A stretch of 64,000 nt of DNA from an uncultured Dialister sp. (GTDB taxonomy: Bacteria; Bacillota; Negativicutes; Veillonellales; Dialisteraceae): contig CABQAR010000001.1 of NCBI GenBank assembly GCA_902462205.1, positions 62,001 to 126,000 of the forward strand, in the 5' to 3' direction. Position 1 is the stretch's first letter; every line of letters begins with the position of its first letter. The translations under genes and the position numbers were made by a program. Shown in pieces: positions 34,743-43,130 of this stretch. Under the pieces are notes generated by a model. The model did no database searches. It was not told where the DNA came from and saw nothing but the letters and a program-made list of their open reading frames with translations.

Positions 34743-35215
34743 ATGAATGACATGAAAAGCTTATCACACAGTAAATGGAGATGTAAATATCATATAGTGT
34801 TCGCACCGAAATATAGAAGGCAAATCATATATGGAAAGATCAAGGTGGATATAGGAAGAATATTGAGAGAACTATGCGAAAGAAAAAAGGTAAACATCAT
34901 AGAAGGAGAATGCTGTCCGGATCACATACATCTGCTGGTAGAAATACCGCCGTATCTGAGTATTGCCCAGTTTATGGGATATTTGAAAAGTAAAAGCAGC
35001 CTAATGATATTCGATAGACATGCAAACTTAAAATACAAGTATGGGAATAGGCACTTTTGGTGCAGAGGGTACTATGTAGATACGGTGGGGAGGAATGAAA
35101 AAATAATAAAGAATACATACGCAACCAACTGGAGGAAGACAAGATACAGGACACATTGGAGCTGAAAGAATACATAGACCCGTTTACGGGTAGCAGGAGA
35201 GAAGAGGGTAAATAA
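34743..35215 (+). pseudogene. tnpA: IS200-type transposase TnpA, frameshifted near the catalytic Tyr
   Basis: The first 122 codons are a normal Y1 HUH transposase: KWRCKYHIVFAPKYRR at the start, the HUH motif in CPDHIHLLVEIP and YYVDTVGRNEK. After codon AAG at 35109-35111 the frame is lost and the ORF stops at 35165 with unrelated residues. Adding one base there restores EYIRNQLEED and a proper end at 35215 (LKEYIDPFTGSRREEGK). The Tyr codon at 35114-35116 in EYIRNQ is the expected catalytic residue, so the frame-0 product lacks it. The site has no good slippery heptamer, so loss of function by mutation is likelier than programmed shifting. Confidence 0.8.
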
Positions 35216-35360
35216 AAAGGCTCCCGGAGGAGGGGGCAGCCATGAGAAAAAGATGTGATTGTCAAACCTAATCGGAGCCACTTTAGTGGCAACCACAAGA
35301 GATAAGCCCTTATAGGGCTAGAGTAAACCACCCGTTTAACGGATGGTTTTGATTTCTTGC

Positions 35361-35999
35361 TTATTTTATTTGCAGGATGCGTTGGAAATCAGGATCGTCC
35401 CTGAGCCAGGAAAAGTGATCCTGCGTGGAGGCCGCGCTGATGACGTCATTTCCTCCTGTGAGGACGGCTTTCTCCAAGTAAGCCAATGCCTGTTCTCTGT
35501 CTTTTTTATCTGCATAATTTGTGGCAATGCCGTAATAGGACCATGTATTTTGCGGATCAGCTTTCAAAACCTTCTGGAAATAGGTGATGGATTCATCATA
35601 ATGCCTGCCTAATTTCTGCGCGATTGCCATATCATAAGAAGCCTGCACATAGTCCGGATTGATGGCCAGTGATTTTTGTATGGAGGCAATTCCTTCCTCC
35701 GGTGAAACGTCAAAGGCGAGGATGATGCCTTTTAGGGACAGGGCTTTGTAATTTTTTTCATCAAGGGCAAGTGCCTTGTCAGCAAGCCGTATGGACTCGG
35801 CGTGATTTCCTTTTCCATAGGATTGTGCAGCTTCATGATAGATCTTATCAGAATCTGCGGATATTTCATGGATTTTCGCTGTTGCTTCCCCTGTGGTGGT
35901 TTCAGTCGGAGAGGACGTGGCAGGTGTAGCGGTTTTTGTATCTCCACAGCCGGTAAGGACAAGTAAAGAGGCCAGTATGGCCGGAATGAATATATTCAT
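35361..35999 (-). CDS. TPR-repeat lipoprotein
   Basis: The protein has 212 aa. The signal peptide ends with the lipobox LTGC at about residue 18, so it is a lipid-anchored envelope protein. After a Thr/Ser/Ala linker there are at least three TPR units (KIYHEAAQSYGKGNHAESIRLADKAL, then EEGIASIQKSLAINPDYVQASYD, then YDESITYFQKVLKADPQNTWSY). TPR proteins act as scaffolds; no partner can be named. It is encoded opposite to the upstream IS element, with an AGGAGGAAATC site before the ATG. Confidence 0.85.
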   Translation of the reverse strand: MNIFIPAILASLLVLTGCGDTKTATPATSSPTETTTGEATAKIHEISADSDKIYHEAAQSYGKGNHAESIRLADKALALDEKNYKALSLKGIILAFDVSPEEGIASIQKSLAINPDYVQASYDMAIAQKLGRHYDESITYFQKVLKADPQNTWSYYGIATNYADKKDREQALAYLEKAVLTGGNDVISAASTQDHFSWLRDDPDFQRILQIK

Positions 36000-36085
36000 G
36001 ATTTCCTCCTGCCCCTATTGTAAAAGAACTTAGTCAGGGAAGCAAAGAAATAGTATAATAAAAGAAAACCTTTAAAGGAGGAGCT

Positions 36086-36841
36086 ATGGGCAAACTGGCA
36101 TTTGTAACAGGCGCAACGAGCGGAATCGGACTGGCAACGGTCAGGGCATTGGCGACGAAAGGGTACGATCTGGCCATTGCTGCAAGAAACGGGGACAGGC
36201 TCGAAGAAGTGAAGCATGGACTGGAAAAAACAGGCGTGAAGGTGACGACCTATGTCCTTGATGTGCAGGATAAACAGGCAATCAGGAATGTTGCCGAAAA
36301 ATGCCTGTCAGAATTAGGGACTCCTGATGTCCTGGTCAACGATGCAGGCCTTGCAAGGGGGCTGGAGTCCTATGGGGACAGTAGGGAAGAGGACATTCTC
36401 CAGATGATTGACACGAATATCAAAGGACTTTTTCTGGTGACCCGCGCCTTCCTGCCGGCAATGCAGAAAAGAAATACAGGACATATCGTCAATCTGGGCT
36501 CCACGGCAGGATTATATGCCTATACCGGAGCGGCTGTCTATTGCTCGACGAAAGCAGCCGTCAAAACATTCAGCGACGGCATCCGGATCGATGTAATTGA
36601 CAGTGATATCAAGGTGACGACCATACAGCCGGGTATCGTGGAAACGCCGTTCAGTGAAGTTCGTTTCCATGGAGATAAGGAAAGGGCGGCGGCCGTGTAT
36701 AAAGGGATAGAGGCACTGCAGGCGGAAGATATCGCTAATGTGATCGCTTTCGTCCTCGACCAGCCCAGACGTGTGCAAATCAGTGACGTGGTCGTCATGG
36801 CCAACCAGCAGGCGACAGGGTTCATGGTAAGCAAAAAATAG
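36086..36841 (+). CDS. Short-chain dehydrogenase/reductase (YdfG-like)
   Basis: The protein has 251 aa. The classical SDR pattern is present: TGATSGIGLATVRAL for the cofactor, NDAG near residue 90, the catalytic Ser in LGSTAGLYAY, and the Tyr-x3-Lys motif YCSTKAAVKTFSDGIRID. The TxEPG-like stretch reads QPGIVETPFSEVRF. The closest remembered relative is the NADP-dependent 3-hydroxy acid / serine dehydrogenase YdfG. The substrate is not certain. AAAGGAGGAGCT precedes the ATG, and the gene is a single unit. Confidence 0.88.
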   Translation: MGKLAFVTGATSGIGLATVRALATKGYDLAIAARNGDRLEEVKHGLEKTGVKVTTYVLDVQDKQAIRNVAEKCLSELGTPDVLVNDAGLARGLESYGDSREEDILQMIDTNIKGLFLVTRAFLPAMQKRNTGHIVNLGSTAGLYAYTGAAVYCSTKAAVKTFSDGIRIDVIDSDIKVTTIQPGIVETPFSEVRFHGDKERAAAVYKGIEALQAEDIANVIAFVLDQPRRVQISDVVVMANQQATGFMVSKK

Positions 36842-36849
36842 GTCCGGCA

Positions 36850-36878
36850 TTGACAAATATGAAGCGGACCAGTAAAAT
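36850..36878 (+). promoter_or_regulatory. Promoter of tRNA-Thr
   Basis: A perfect TTGACA at 36850-36855 and TAAAAT at 36873-36878 are spaced by 17 bp, 13 bp before the tRNA. Confidence 0.75.
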
Positions 36879-36891
36879 ATAACTTGTTAAC

Positions 36892-36967
36892 GCCGATATA
36901 GCTCAGCTGGTAGAGCGGCGCATTCGTAATGCGTAGGTCGCAGGTTCAAATCCTGTTGTCGGCTCCA
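36892..36967 (+). tRNA. tRNA-Thr (anticodon CGT)
   Basis: The gene has 76 bases with an encoded CCA. The acceptor stem pairs GCCGATA with TGTCGGC, with discriminator T. The anticodon loop TTCGTAA within GCGCA/TGCGT carries CGT at 36925-36927, reading ACG. The D arm (GCTCAGCTGGTAGAGC) and T arm (TTCAAAT) are standard. Confidence 0.95.
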
Positions 36968-36975
36968 GAAATGAC

Positions 36976-37018
36976 AAAGCCCTGACGGTAGGTAATCTCT
37001 TACTGTCAGGGCTTTTTT
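36976..37018 (+). terminator. Terminator of tRNA-Thr
   Basis: AAAGCCCTGAC pairs with GTCAGGGCTTT, extended by GTA/TAC inside, and is followed by TTTT. Confidence 0.85.
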
Positions 37019-37036
37019 GCTATTCGTTAAAAAAAT

Positions 37037-37078
37037 AAATATCCGGACAGGGCGGAATGCTCTTGTCCGGATATTTGC
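37037..37078 (-). terminator. Terminator of the WG-repeat gene
   Basis: AAATATCCGGACA pairs with TGTCCGGATATTT. On the minus strand a run of T follows. It begins directly after the stop codon of the minus-strand gene. Confidence 0.8.
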
Positions 37079-37080
37079 TT

Positions 37081-38886
37081 TTACAGGATGTCTATGGAAT
37101 CATAGGACGGGCGGACGATGAATTTTCCTGTGGTATCTATCAGACCCCATTTACCGTCGATCTTTACTCCTGCTCTTCCGTTCCTGAATGCGGTTACATC
37201 CTCTGCTTCCTGCTTGAAGGTAATGGCTTCTTTGCCCTTGTCATCCAGATAAAGCCAGCCGTTTTTCGCTTTGACGGGAATCAGGTCGTTCCCGGCGGAA
37301 CCGGTGCTTTTATAAATCGGTTCCGTCAGCTTTGTCCCGTCCTGCTTCATGAGGCCCCACTTGCCGTCTTCTTTATAGGCAATGAATCCGTTTTCCTTGT
37401 ATTGGAGTTCATCATACATGAAGGGGGCGAGTTCCTTTCCGTCATTCATGGACAGCATGCCCCAGTTTTTATCTTCATCCTTGGCAAGAAGGACGTCCGC
37501 TTCGGGAACAGGTGTCAGCGTCTTATAAATCGTGTGGGCGATGTATTGCCCTTTCCTGTCGACCCATCCGTAGCGGGAATTATTATAAATGAGGATTCCT
37601 TTTTCCGTAGCGGGGAACACATGGGCATTGTTGGTGCTTGCGATGACTTTTCCCGTATTATCTATATAGCCTCTCTTGACCTGGACGGTAGGGATGGTTT
37701 CCTGATAGCCATAGTCCGGCCACCAGAGCGGGAAGCCGATGCCCCAGCCGAAATGGGAATGGTGGTGGTGATGGTGGTGCGGGCGGAACCAGTTTCCCCA
37801 TCCGATACCGATTGAAATGGGGAATCCGCGGTTGACAACTGTTTCACGGACCTCGCCGTCATTTATCTCTGCGATTCCGTTTTCGAAGGGGTACAGCTTA
37901 TCATAATCGGCCATGAATGCGATGGTGCCATCAGATCTTACATAGGCACGGCCGTCTATCGTGCGCACGCCGGCGAGCCCTTCGCTGAAGGGGGTCAGGA
38001 TGTCTTTAAACTGCGGTTCGGCAACCGTATTTCCTTTATTGTCCACGAAGCCCCACAGCTTATTCCTTGCCTGCACAGAGGTCAGATTTTCGCTGAATTC
38101 CGGATGGACGCTCTTGTATTCGAAGGGGATGACCGTTTGTCCTTCCTTGTCGATGAATCCCCATTTGTCCTCACTGTTTTTCACGGCCAGCAGACCGGCA
38201 GAAAAGACGGGACCGGCTTCCGCATAGGTCGGTGAAATGACATAAGAGCCTGACTTATCGATGACGCCCCATCTGTTATCTGCCCTGACGGGAGCGAGAC
38301 CGTCTTCGAAAAGACGTGCTTCCTGATAAATAGGAGTGATTTCTTTCCCTGTGCTGTCTATGTAGCCATATTTGCCGTTTGCCTTGATGATCGCCATGCC
38401 ATTTTCGAAATCGGAAACAGATTCATAAACCGGCTTGGCAAGGATGGTGCCATCTTCCTTATAAAAACCGATTTTTTTATCTTTGCCCTCCACGGCAAGG
38501 AATCCCTCTTTCCAGACGGAACGGGATTCATAGGAGACGGGGACGATTTCCTTTCCGCTTCTGTCATAAAAACCGCGGAGGTCTTTGCGGCTGACTTCGA
38601 TCAGGCTTGCGCGGTTGTCTTCACTGGACAGATCAGCCTCCTGTATTTCTTTTTCAGACAGCGATACGGCAATTTTGTCATAGCTGATAGGTATGATGGT
38701 CTTTCCATCCGCATTAATGGCGCCCCATTTACCATTCTGTCTGACTGCGGCGGCGAAAGGAACCTCCGCGGATTCGGACGTCTTTTCTGTGGACGGTTCA
38801 TAGGAATCCGCCGGCATGTCCGCGGCATAAACCGCCGTGGTTAGGGACAGGGCGGCGAGAAGGGTAAGAGATTTTCTATGGTTCAT
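37081..38886 (-). CDS. Secreted WG-repeat protein with a natural poly-His loop
   Basis: The protein has 601 aa. A signal peptide (MNHRKSLTLLAALSLTTAVYAA) is followed by about 13-14 WG-type repeats of 40-45 residues, such as NGKWGAINADGKTIIPISYDKI, NGKYGYIDSTGKEITPIYQEA and DGKWGLIDTTGKFIVRPSYDSI. Near the middle the repeats are broken by a Trp/His/Gly-rich insert containing HHHHHHHSHFGWG, which could bind metal. WG repeats are predicted to form beta structures, but no general function is settled. GAGGTG before ATG 38886 decides the start; ATG 38892 is too close to it. Confidence 0.85.
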   Translation of the reverse strand: MNHRKSLTLLAALSLTTAVYAADMPADSYEPSTEKTSESAEVPFAAAVRQNGKWGAINADGKTIIPISYDKIAVSLSEKEIQEADLSSEDNRASLIEVSRKDLRGFYDRSGKEIVPVSYESRSVWKEGFLAVEGKDKKIGFYKEDGTILAKPVYESVSDFENGMAIIKANGKYGYIDSTGKEITPIYQEARLFEDGLAPVRADNRWGVIDKSGSYVISPTYAEAGPVFSAGLLAVKNSEDKWGFIDKEGQTVIPFEYKSVHPEFSENLTSVQARNKLWGFVDNKGNTVAEPQFKDILTPFSEGLAGVRTIDGRAYVRSDGTIAFMADYDKLYPFENGIAEINDGEVRETVVNRGFPISIGIGWGNWFRPHHHHHHHSHFGWGIGFPLWWPDYGYQETIPTVQVKRGYIDNTGKVIASTNNAHVFPATEKGILIYNNSRYGWVDRKGQYIAHTIYKTLTPVPEADVLLAKDEDKNWGMLSMNDGKELAPFMYDELQYKENGFIAYKEDGKWGLMKQDGTKLTEPIYKSTGSAGNDLIPVKAKNGWLYLDDKGKEAITFKQEAEDVTAFRNGRAGVKIDGKWGLIDTTGKFIVRPSYDSIDIL

Positions 38887-39032
38887 GATCATCACCTCAT
38901 TATTTAAACCATTTCTTTGCCTACATTTTATCATAGAAAAATAGGGACTTAAAGAGAAAATGAATTTAAGTCAAAAATATGATCTCTTTACATTTTTCCT
39001 TTCTTTTGTTAATATACTGCTATAATCATAGC

Positions 39033-39226
39033 GATGAGGAAAAGGAGTACGCATCGAAAAGCGAGCCGGTGACGGTGGGAGTCCGGCAATATGCGGAAGG
39101 CGTTTCCGAGCTGTTGCCTGAACGGAGTAGGGCAGCCATTCTAATGAAGGCGGGCCTTTGGCCAATGAGGGTGGAACCGCGGATTTGTAATTCGTCCCTG
39201 CAACTTGAACGTTGCGGGGATTTTTT
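39033..39226 (+). promoter_or_regulatory. Glycine T-box riboswitch with terminator
   Basis: The leader has the conserved T-box elements in order: an AGTA motif at about 39047, the GCGAGCC...GGTG stem I distal region, the specifier GGC (Gly) at 39099-39101, a second GGAGTAG at about 39124, and the T-box AGGGTGGAACCGCG at 39168-39181. The TGGA within it fits a tRNA-Gly with discriminator U. A terminator (TCCCTGCAAC with GTTGCGGGGA, 39195-39220, then six T) follows. Uncharged tRNA-Gly should favour the antiterminator and turn on glyQS. TATAAT at 39021-39026 is the likely -10 box. Confidence 0.95.
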
Positions 39227-39242
39227 ATTTGCAGGAGGAAAT

Positions 39243-40127
39243 ATGACATTTCAGCAGATTATTTTGACGCTCCAGAAATTCTGGTCAGCGCGCGGCTGTA
39301 TCCTTGAGCAGCCTTATGATGTGGAAAAAGGGGCAGGCACCATGAATCCGGCGACTTTCCTCCGTACCATCGGGCCGGAACCGTGGAACGTGGCCTATGT
39401 GGAACCGTCACGCCGTCCGGATGACGGAAGGTACGGGGATAACCCGAATCGACTGTACCAGCACCACCAGTTCCAGGTCATCATGAAACCGTCGCCCAAT
39501 GATATTCAGGAAATCTATCTGGAGAGCTTACGGGAACTCGGCATCGTGCCGGAAGAGCATGACATCCGTTTTGTAGAAGATAACTGGGAATCTCCGACGC
39601 TTGGTGCATGGGGGATTGGCTGGGAAGTATGGCTGGACGGCATGGAAATCACGCAGTTTACCTATTTCCAGCAGGTCGGCGGCATTGACGAGCATCCTGT
39701 TTCCGTGGAAATCACCTATGGACTGGAACGCATCGCCATGTACATCCAGGAAAAGGATAATGTTTATGACTTGGAATGGACGGACGGTGTGACTTATGGG
39801 GATATCTGGCATGAAAATGAATATGAGCAGTCTGTATACAGCTATGACCTGTCTGACCATGACATGCTGTTCAAATTGTTTGACATGTATGAAAAAGAAG
39901 CGACCCGCGTCATTAAAGAGGGCTATGTCCTTCCGGCTTATGACTATGTGCTGAAATGTTCCCATGCTTTCAATCTGCTGGATGCAGGCGGCGCGATCTC
40001 GCTCTCTGAACGCACGGAATATATCGGACGTGTAAGAAATCTGGCACGCATGTGCGCGAAGGCGTATCTGAAAAAACGAAAAGAGCTTGGATTCCCGATG
40101 CTGAAAGGAAGTGACCGGAATGAGTAA
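39243..40127 (+). CDS. glyQ: Glycyl-tRNA synthetase alpha subunit
   Basis: This is the catalytic subunit of the bacterial alpha2-beta2 GlyRS. Its N-terminus TFQQIILTLQKFWSARGC and blocks GAGTMNPATFLRTIGPEPW, NPNRLYQHHQFQV and DNWESPTLGAWGIGWEVWL are diagnostic. The length is 294 aa from ATG 39243, which has GCAGGAGG upstream; the longer open frame runs through the T-box leader and is not coding. It overlaps glyS by 8 bp. Confidence 0.97.
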   Translation: MTFQQIILTLQKFWSARGCILEQPYDVEKGAGTMNPATFLRTIGPEPWNVAYVEPSRRPDDGRYGDNPNRLYQHHQFQVIMKPSPNDIQEIYLESLRELGIVPEEHDIRFVEDNWESPTLGAWGIGWEVWLDGMEITQFTYFQQVGGIDEHPVSVEITYGLERIAMYIQEKDNVYDLEWTDGVTYGDIWHENEYEQSVYSYDLSDHDMLFKLFDMYEKEATRVIKEGYVLPAYDYVLKCSHAFNLLDAGGAISLSERTEYIGRVRNLARMCAKAYLKKRKELGFPMLKGSDRNE

Positions 40128-42171
40128 GAATCTTCTGCTTGAAATCGGCACAGAAGAAATGCCGGCAAATATCATGTCCGGCGTGGTAGGACAGCTGCGT
40201 GCGCTTGCTGATGAAAAAATGAAGGAAGCACGTATTTCTTTTGAAAAGATAGACGTATATGCGACGCCGAGGAGACTGGCTGTCATCGTTACCGGAGCGG
40301 CGGAAGCACAGCCGGATGAACAGGTGAAGAAACGCGGTCCGTCCATACAGGCGGCCTTTGACGAGGATGGAAATCCGACGAAGGCAGCGCAGGGATTCGC
40401 CCGCGGACAGCATATCGATGCATCCCAACTAATTAAGGAAGGGGAATATACCTGGGCGGAGGTAGTGAACAAAGGAAAAGCGGTAGAAGAAATACTGCCC
40501 GATTTGTTTGTTTCCCTAATTACCGGTCTGAACTTTGCCAGAAGCATGCGATGGGCAGATGAAGAAGCCCATTTCATCCGTCCGATCCGCTGGATCGTGG
40601 CACTGGCAGATGACAAGGTCGTTCCCATGGAATTTGCCCATGTCAGGAGCGGCCGGATCAGCCGCGGCCATCGTTTCCTCTGTAAGGAAGACGTGGAAAT
40701 CGCCCGTCCTGAAAACTATAAGGAATCTATGCGGAATGCCTTCGTTATTGTGGATCAGGATGAAAGAAGAAGCCTGATTGCGGAAGGACTGAAGAAAACA
40801 GCCAGAGAACTGGGCGGACAGGTATGGCATAATGAGGACCTCTTAGAAGAAATCAATTATCTTGTCGAATATCCGACACCGCTTTACGGACATATCGATG
40901 AGGGATTCCTCGACCTGCCTGTTCCGGCAGTTGTCACACCGATGCGCGACCATCAGAGATACTATCCGGTGAGAAAAGAAGACGGTTCCCTCATGCCGTA
41001 TTTCCTTACGGTCAGAAACGGCGGAGATAATGCCATCCACAACGTGCAGATCGGAAATGAACGCGTTCTGCGCGCCCGTTTGGATGATGCCAAGTTCTTC
41101 TTTGACGGAGATCGTAAAAAATCTCTGGAAGGGCATCGGGAGGATCTGACAAGGATCAATTATCAGGAAGGCATGGGAACAATGCTGGATAAGGCGGACC
41201 GTCTTGGAAAACTCGTGGCAGCCATCGGAGATCAATGGAAATTTTCTGAAACGGAAATGACGGATGCGCGTCGTGCCGCGTATTTATCGAAATCCGATCT
41301 GGCAACGGGGATGGTGACCGAGTTCACCGAATTGCAGGGAGAGATGGGCAAGGAATATGCGCTCCTTGACGGAGAAAGAGCAAATGTGGCACAGGCGATT
41401 TTTGAGCAGTACATGCCGCGCTTCGCAGGAGACAAGCTTCCTCACAGCGCTATCGGCAGAGCTCTTTCTCTTGCCGATAAACTGGACAATCTGGCAGCAA
41501 CATTCCTGCGCGGACTGGTGCCGACCGGCTCACAGGATCCCTTCGCCCTGCGCAGGCAGACGATCGGCGCGGTGAATATCCTTGTGGACGGGGAAATACA
41601 CTGGGATATCAGAAATGGAATTATAAAAGCACTGGAGCTGCTCCCGGGAGAAGAAGAACAGAAAAAAGAAGTCGCATTACAGGTGGAAGATTTCTTCCGC
41701 CAGCGTATCAAGGCCATTCTTTTAGACAAGGGAATCGATTATGATGTAGTAGATGCCGTCCTTGCAGGAAATATTGATGATGTATATGCGATATTCCTGA
41801 AAGCCCGGTCCATGGTGGAAAGCCATGTCAAGGCGGAGGCGGAAATGCGTCAGGCAGTGACCCGCCTTGCCAATATCACGAAGGGGAAAACGGCTGGTGA
41901 AGTCCGCCCTGAACTTTTTGAAGAGGATGCAGAAAAGAAACTGTATGAAGCCGTCGCTTCTGCCATGAAGGAAATTACTCCTGCATATGGAAAGTATGAG
42001 TATGCCAAGGCGCTCCCTGCTTTAAGGGCTTTGACCGCACCGATCAATACCTATCTGGACTCCGTCATGGTCATGGTGGAAAAGGAATCTGTCAAAAATA
42101 ATCGTATTTCCCAGCTGATCAGCACATTGGAAATCTACCAGTCCTGGGGAGATTTCAGCAAGCTGGTATAA
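40120..42171 (+). CDS. glyS: Glycyl-tRNA synthetase beta subunit
   Basis: The protein has 683 aa, the usual length. The N-terminus LLLEIGTEEMPANIM and internal motifs (TPRRLAV, KRGPSIQAAFD, PIRWIVAL, DHQRYYPV) match the beta subunit, and the C-terminal part (LRALTAPINTYLDSVMVM) holds the anticodon-binding region. It binds tRNA-Gly and is needed for activity of the alpha subunit. AAAGGAAGTG precedes ATG 40120, inside the end of glyQ. Confidence 0.97.
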   Translation: MSKNLLLEIGTEEMPANIMSGVVGQLRALADEKMKEARISFEKIDVYATPRRLAVIVTGAAEAQPDEQVKKRGPSIQAAFDEDGNPTKAAQGFARGQHIDASQLIKEGEYTWAEVVNKGKAVEEILPDLFVSLITGLNFARSMRWADEEAHFIRPIRWIVALADDKVVPMEFAHVRSGRISRGHRFLCKEDVEIARPENYKESMRNAFVIVDQDERRSLIAEGLKKTARELGGQVWHNEDLLEEINYLVEYPTPLYGHIDEGFLDLPVPAVVTPMRDHQRYYPVRKEDGSLMPYFLTVRNGGDNAIHNVQIGNERVLRARLDDAKFFFDGDRKKSLEGHREDLTRINYQEGMGTMLDKADRLGKLVAAIGDQWKFSETEMTDARRAAYLSKSDLATGMVTEFTELQGEMGKEYALLDGERANVAQAIFEQYMPRFAGDKLPHSAIGRALSLADKLDNLAATFLRGLVPTGSQDPFALRRQTIGAVNILVDGEIHWDIRNGIIKALELLPGEEEQKKEVALQVEDFFRQRIKAILLDKGIDYDVVDAVLAGNIDDVYAIFLKARSMVESHVKAEAEMRQAVTRLANITKGKTAGEVRPELFEEDAEKKLYEAVASAMKEITPAYGKYEYAKALPALRALTAPINTYLDSVMVMVEKESVKNNRISQLISTLEIYQSWGDFSKLV

Positions 42172-42195
42172 AATCATCAAAGAGGTATAAATATA

Positions 42196-42234
42196 AAAGC
42201 AACACCTTTCTAAAGGGAGGGGTGTTGTTTTTTC
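42196..42234 (+). terminator. Terminator of glyQS
   Basis: CAACACCTTT pairs with AGGGGTGTTG around a short loop and is followed by six T. Confidence 0.8.
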
Positions 42235-42294
42235 GTGCAGTAAACAGCTTGCTTATTTTGCAGAAGGATGTCATTCCGGAAGAGATTGTATGAG

Positions 42295-42323
42295 TTGACG
42301 ACATCAGGCGTGACAATTATAAT
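42295..42323 (+). promoter_or_regulatory. Promoter of bioY
   Basis: TTGACG at 42295-42300 and a perfect TATAAT at 42318-42323 are 17 bp apart, 31 bp before the bioY start. Confidence 0.75.
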
Positions 42324-42353
42324 TTAAACAATAAAATATACTGAGGTGACATT

Positions 42354-42884
42354 ATGAATAATAATAAAACAAGAATGCAAGTGCTTTGTGCCCTTTTTGC
42401 TGCGTTCTGCGCAGTATGCGCGCAGTTGACAATACCGATCCAGCCGGTACCGATCACATTAAGCACGTTTGCCGTCCTTCTGGCAGGCGGTTTTTTAGGC
42501 GCAAGATACGGTCTGCTGAGCATCATCATTTATCTTCTGCTTGGCGCTGCAGGCGTTCCTGTATTTTCCATGATGCGCGGCGGCGTGTCCCTGTTGGTGG
42601 GGCCAAGCGGCGGATTCCTGATCGGATATGCCGCCATGGCGTTTGTGACGGGACTTGTCGTGGAAATCATGGGGTATAGTTTCAAAAACATGATGATTGC
42701 CGCCATCTGCGGAACACTGGCCTGCTATTTCCTTGGCATCAGCTGGTTCATATTCTCTACCAGAACAGGGGTATGGTCCGCATTCATGCTGTGCATGTTT
42801 CCTTTTATTCCGGGGGATCTGGCCAAAATCGTACTTGCCTCTTTCCTTGTCAGCAAGTACAGAAAACGTCTGATTACTTTGTAA
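42354..42884 (+). CDS. bioY: Biotin transporter BioY
   Basis: This 176-aa membrane protein is the substrate-binding S component of an energy-coupling-factor biotin transporter. It has six predicted helices and the BioY signature QLTIPIQPVPITLSTFAVLLAGGFLGARYG near the N-terminus, plus GGVSLLVGPSGGFLIGY. No ECF ATPase or EcfT gene is adjacent, so it should use a shared module encoded elsewhere or act alone. GAGGTG precedes the ATG. Confidence 0.93.
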   Translation: MNNNKTRMQVLCALFAAFCAVCAQLTIPIQPVPITLSTFAVLLAGGFLGARYGLLSIIIYLLLGAAGVPVFSMMRGGVSLLVGPSGGFLIGYAAMAFVTGLVVEIMGYSFKNMMIAAICGTLACYFLGISWFIFSTRTGVWSAFMLCMFPFIPGDLAKIVLASFLVSKYRKRLITL

Positions 42885-42923
42885 TGGCCATGATTAAATA
42901 AAACCATATGAAAATACTGAGGA

Positions 42924-42954
42924 GCGTCATCCGTCATGGAATGACGCCCTTTTT
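42924..42954 (+). terminator. Terminator of bioY
   Basis: GCGTCAT pairs with ATGACGC around a 10-base loop, followed by CCTTTTT. Confidence 0.75.
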
Positions 42955-43017
42955 CCGTTGATAAAATCTGCCATCTAAAAGGCGAATACCATAATAAAAT
43001 AGGCATATTCCATTTCA

Positions 43018-43110
43018 TTGAAAATTGAAGATCGATATAGTATACTTAAGCCGGATTTATGAGGGAGATATTAAAATAGTGTCAATTTTAAGTAAAGCAT
43101 GATCCCTCAT
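43018..43110 (+). promoter_or_regulatory. Promoter and leader inverted repeat of the iron ABC operon
   Basis: TTGAAA at 43018-43023 and TATACT at 43041-43046 are 17 bp apart. In the leader, ATGAGGGA at 43059-43066 and TCCCTCAT at 43103-43110 form a perfect 8-bp inverted repeat with a 36-base loop, ending just before the GGGAGG ribosome binding site. Confidence 0.55.
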
Positions 43111-43130
43111 TGTGATTGGGAGGCATACAA

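Larger units (their letters stand above)
34621..35352 (+). mobile_element. IS200/IS605-family insertion sequence (tnpA only), frameshifted
   Basis: About 730 bp, the size expected for a solo-tnpA IS200 element, placed between the ABC-F terminator and the TPR lipoprotein gene. The left side has a hairpin, ACCCCCAG/CTGGGGGT (34628-34647). The right side has AGCCCT/AGGGCT (35305-35319) and an AAACCACCCG/CGGATGGTTT hairpin (35325-35349). There are no terminal inverted repeats or target duplication, as is normal for this family. Exact ends are inferred from the hairpins and may be off by some tens of bases. Confidence 0.7.

Noticed and set aside
37057..37815. 252-codon plus-strand open frame
   Set aside because: It is antisense to the WG-repeat gene and overlaps its terminator; the repeats on the minus strand are unmistakable.
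38979..39242. N-terminal extension of glyQ
   Set aside because: The open frame runs through the T-box leader. The family N-terminus and the GCAGGAGG site both place the start at 39243.
39528..40628. 366-codon open frame on the minus strand
   Set aside because: It is antisense to glyQ and glyS, both certain.
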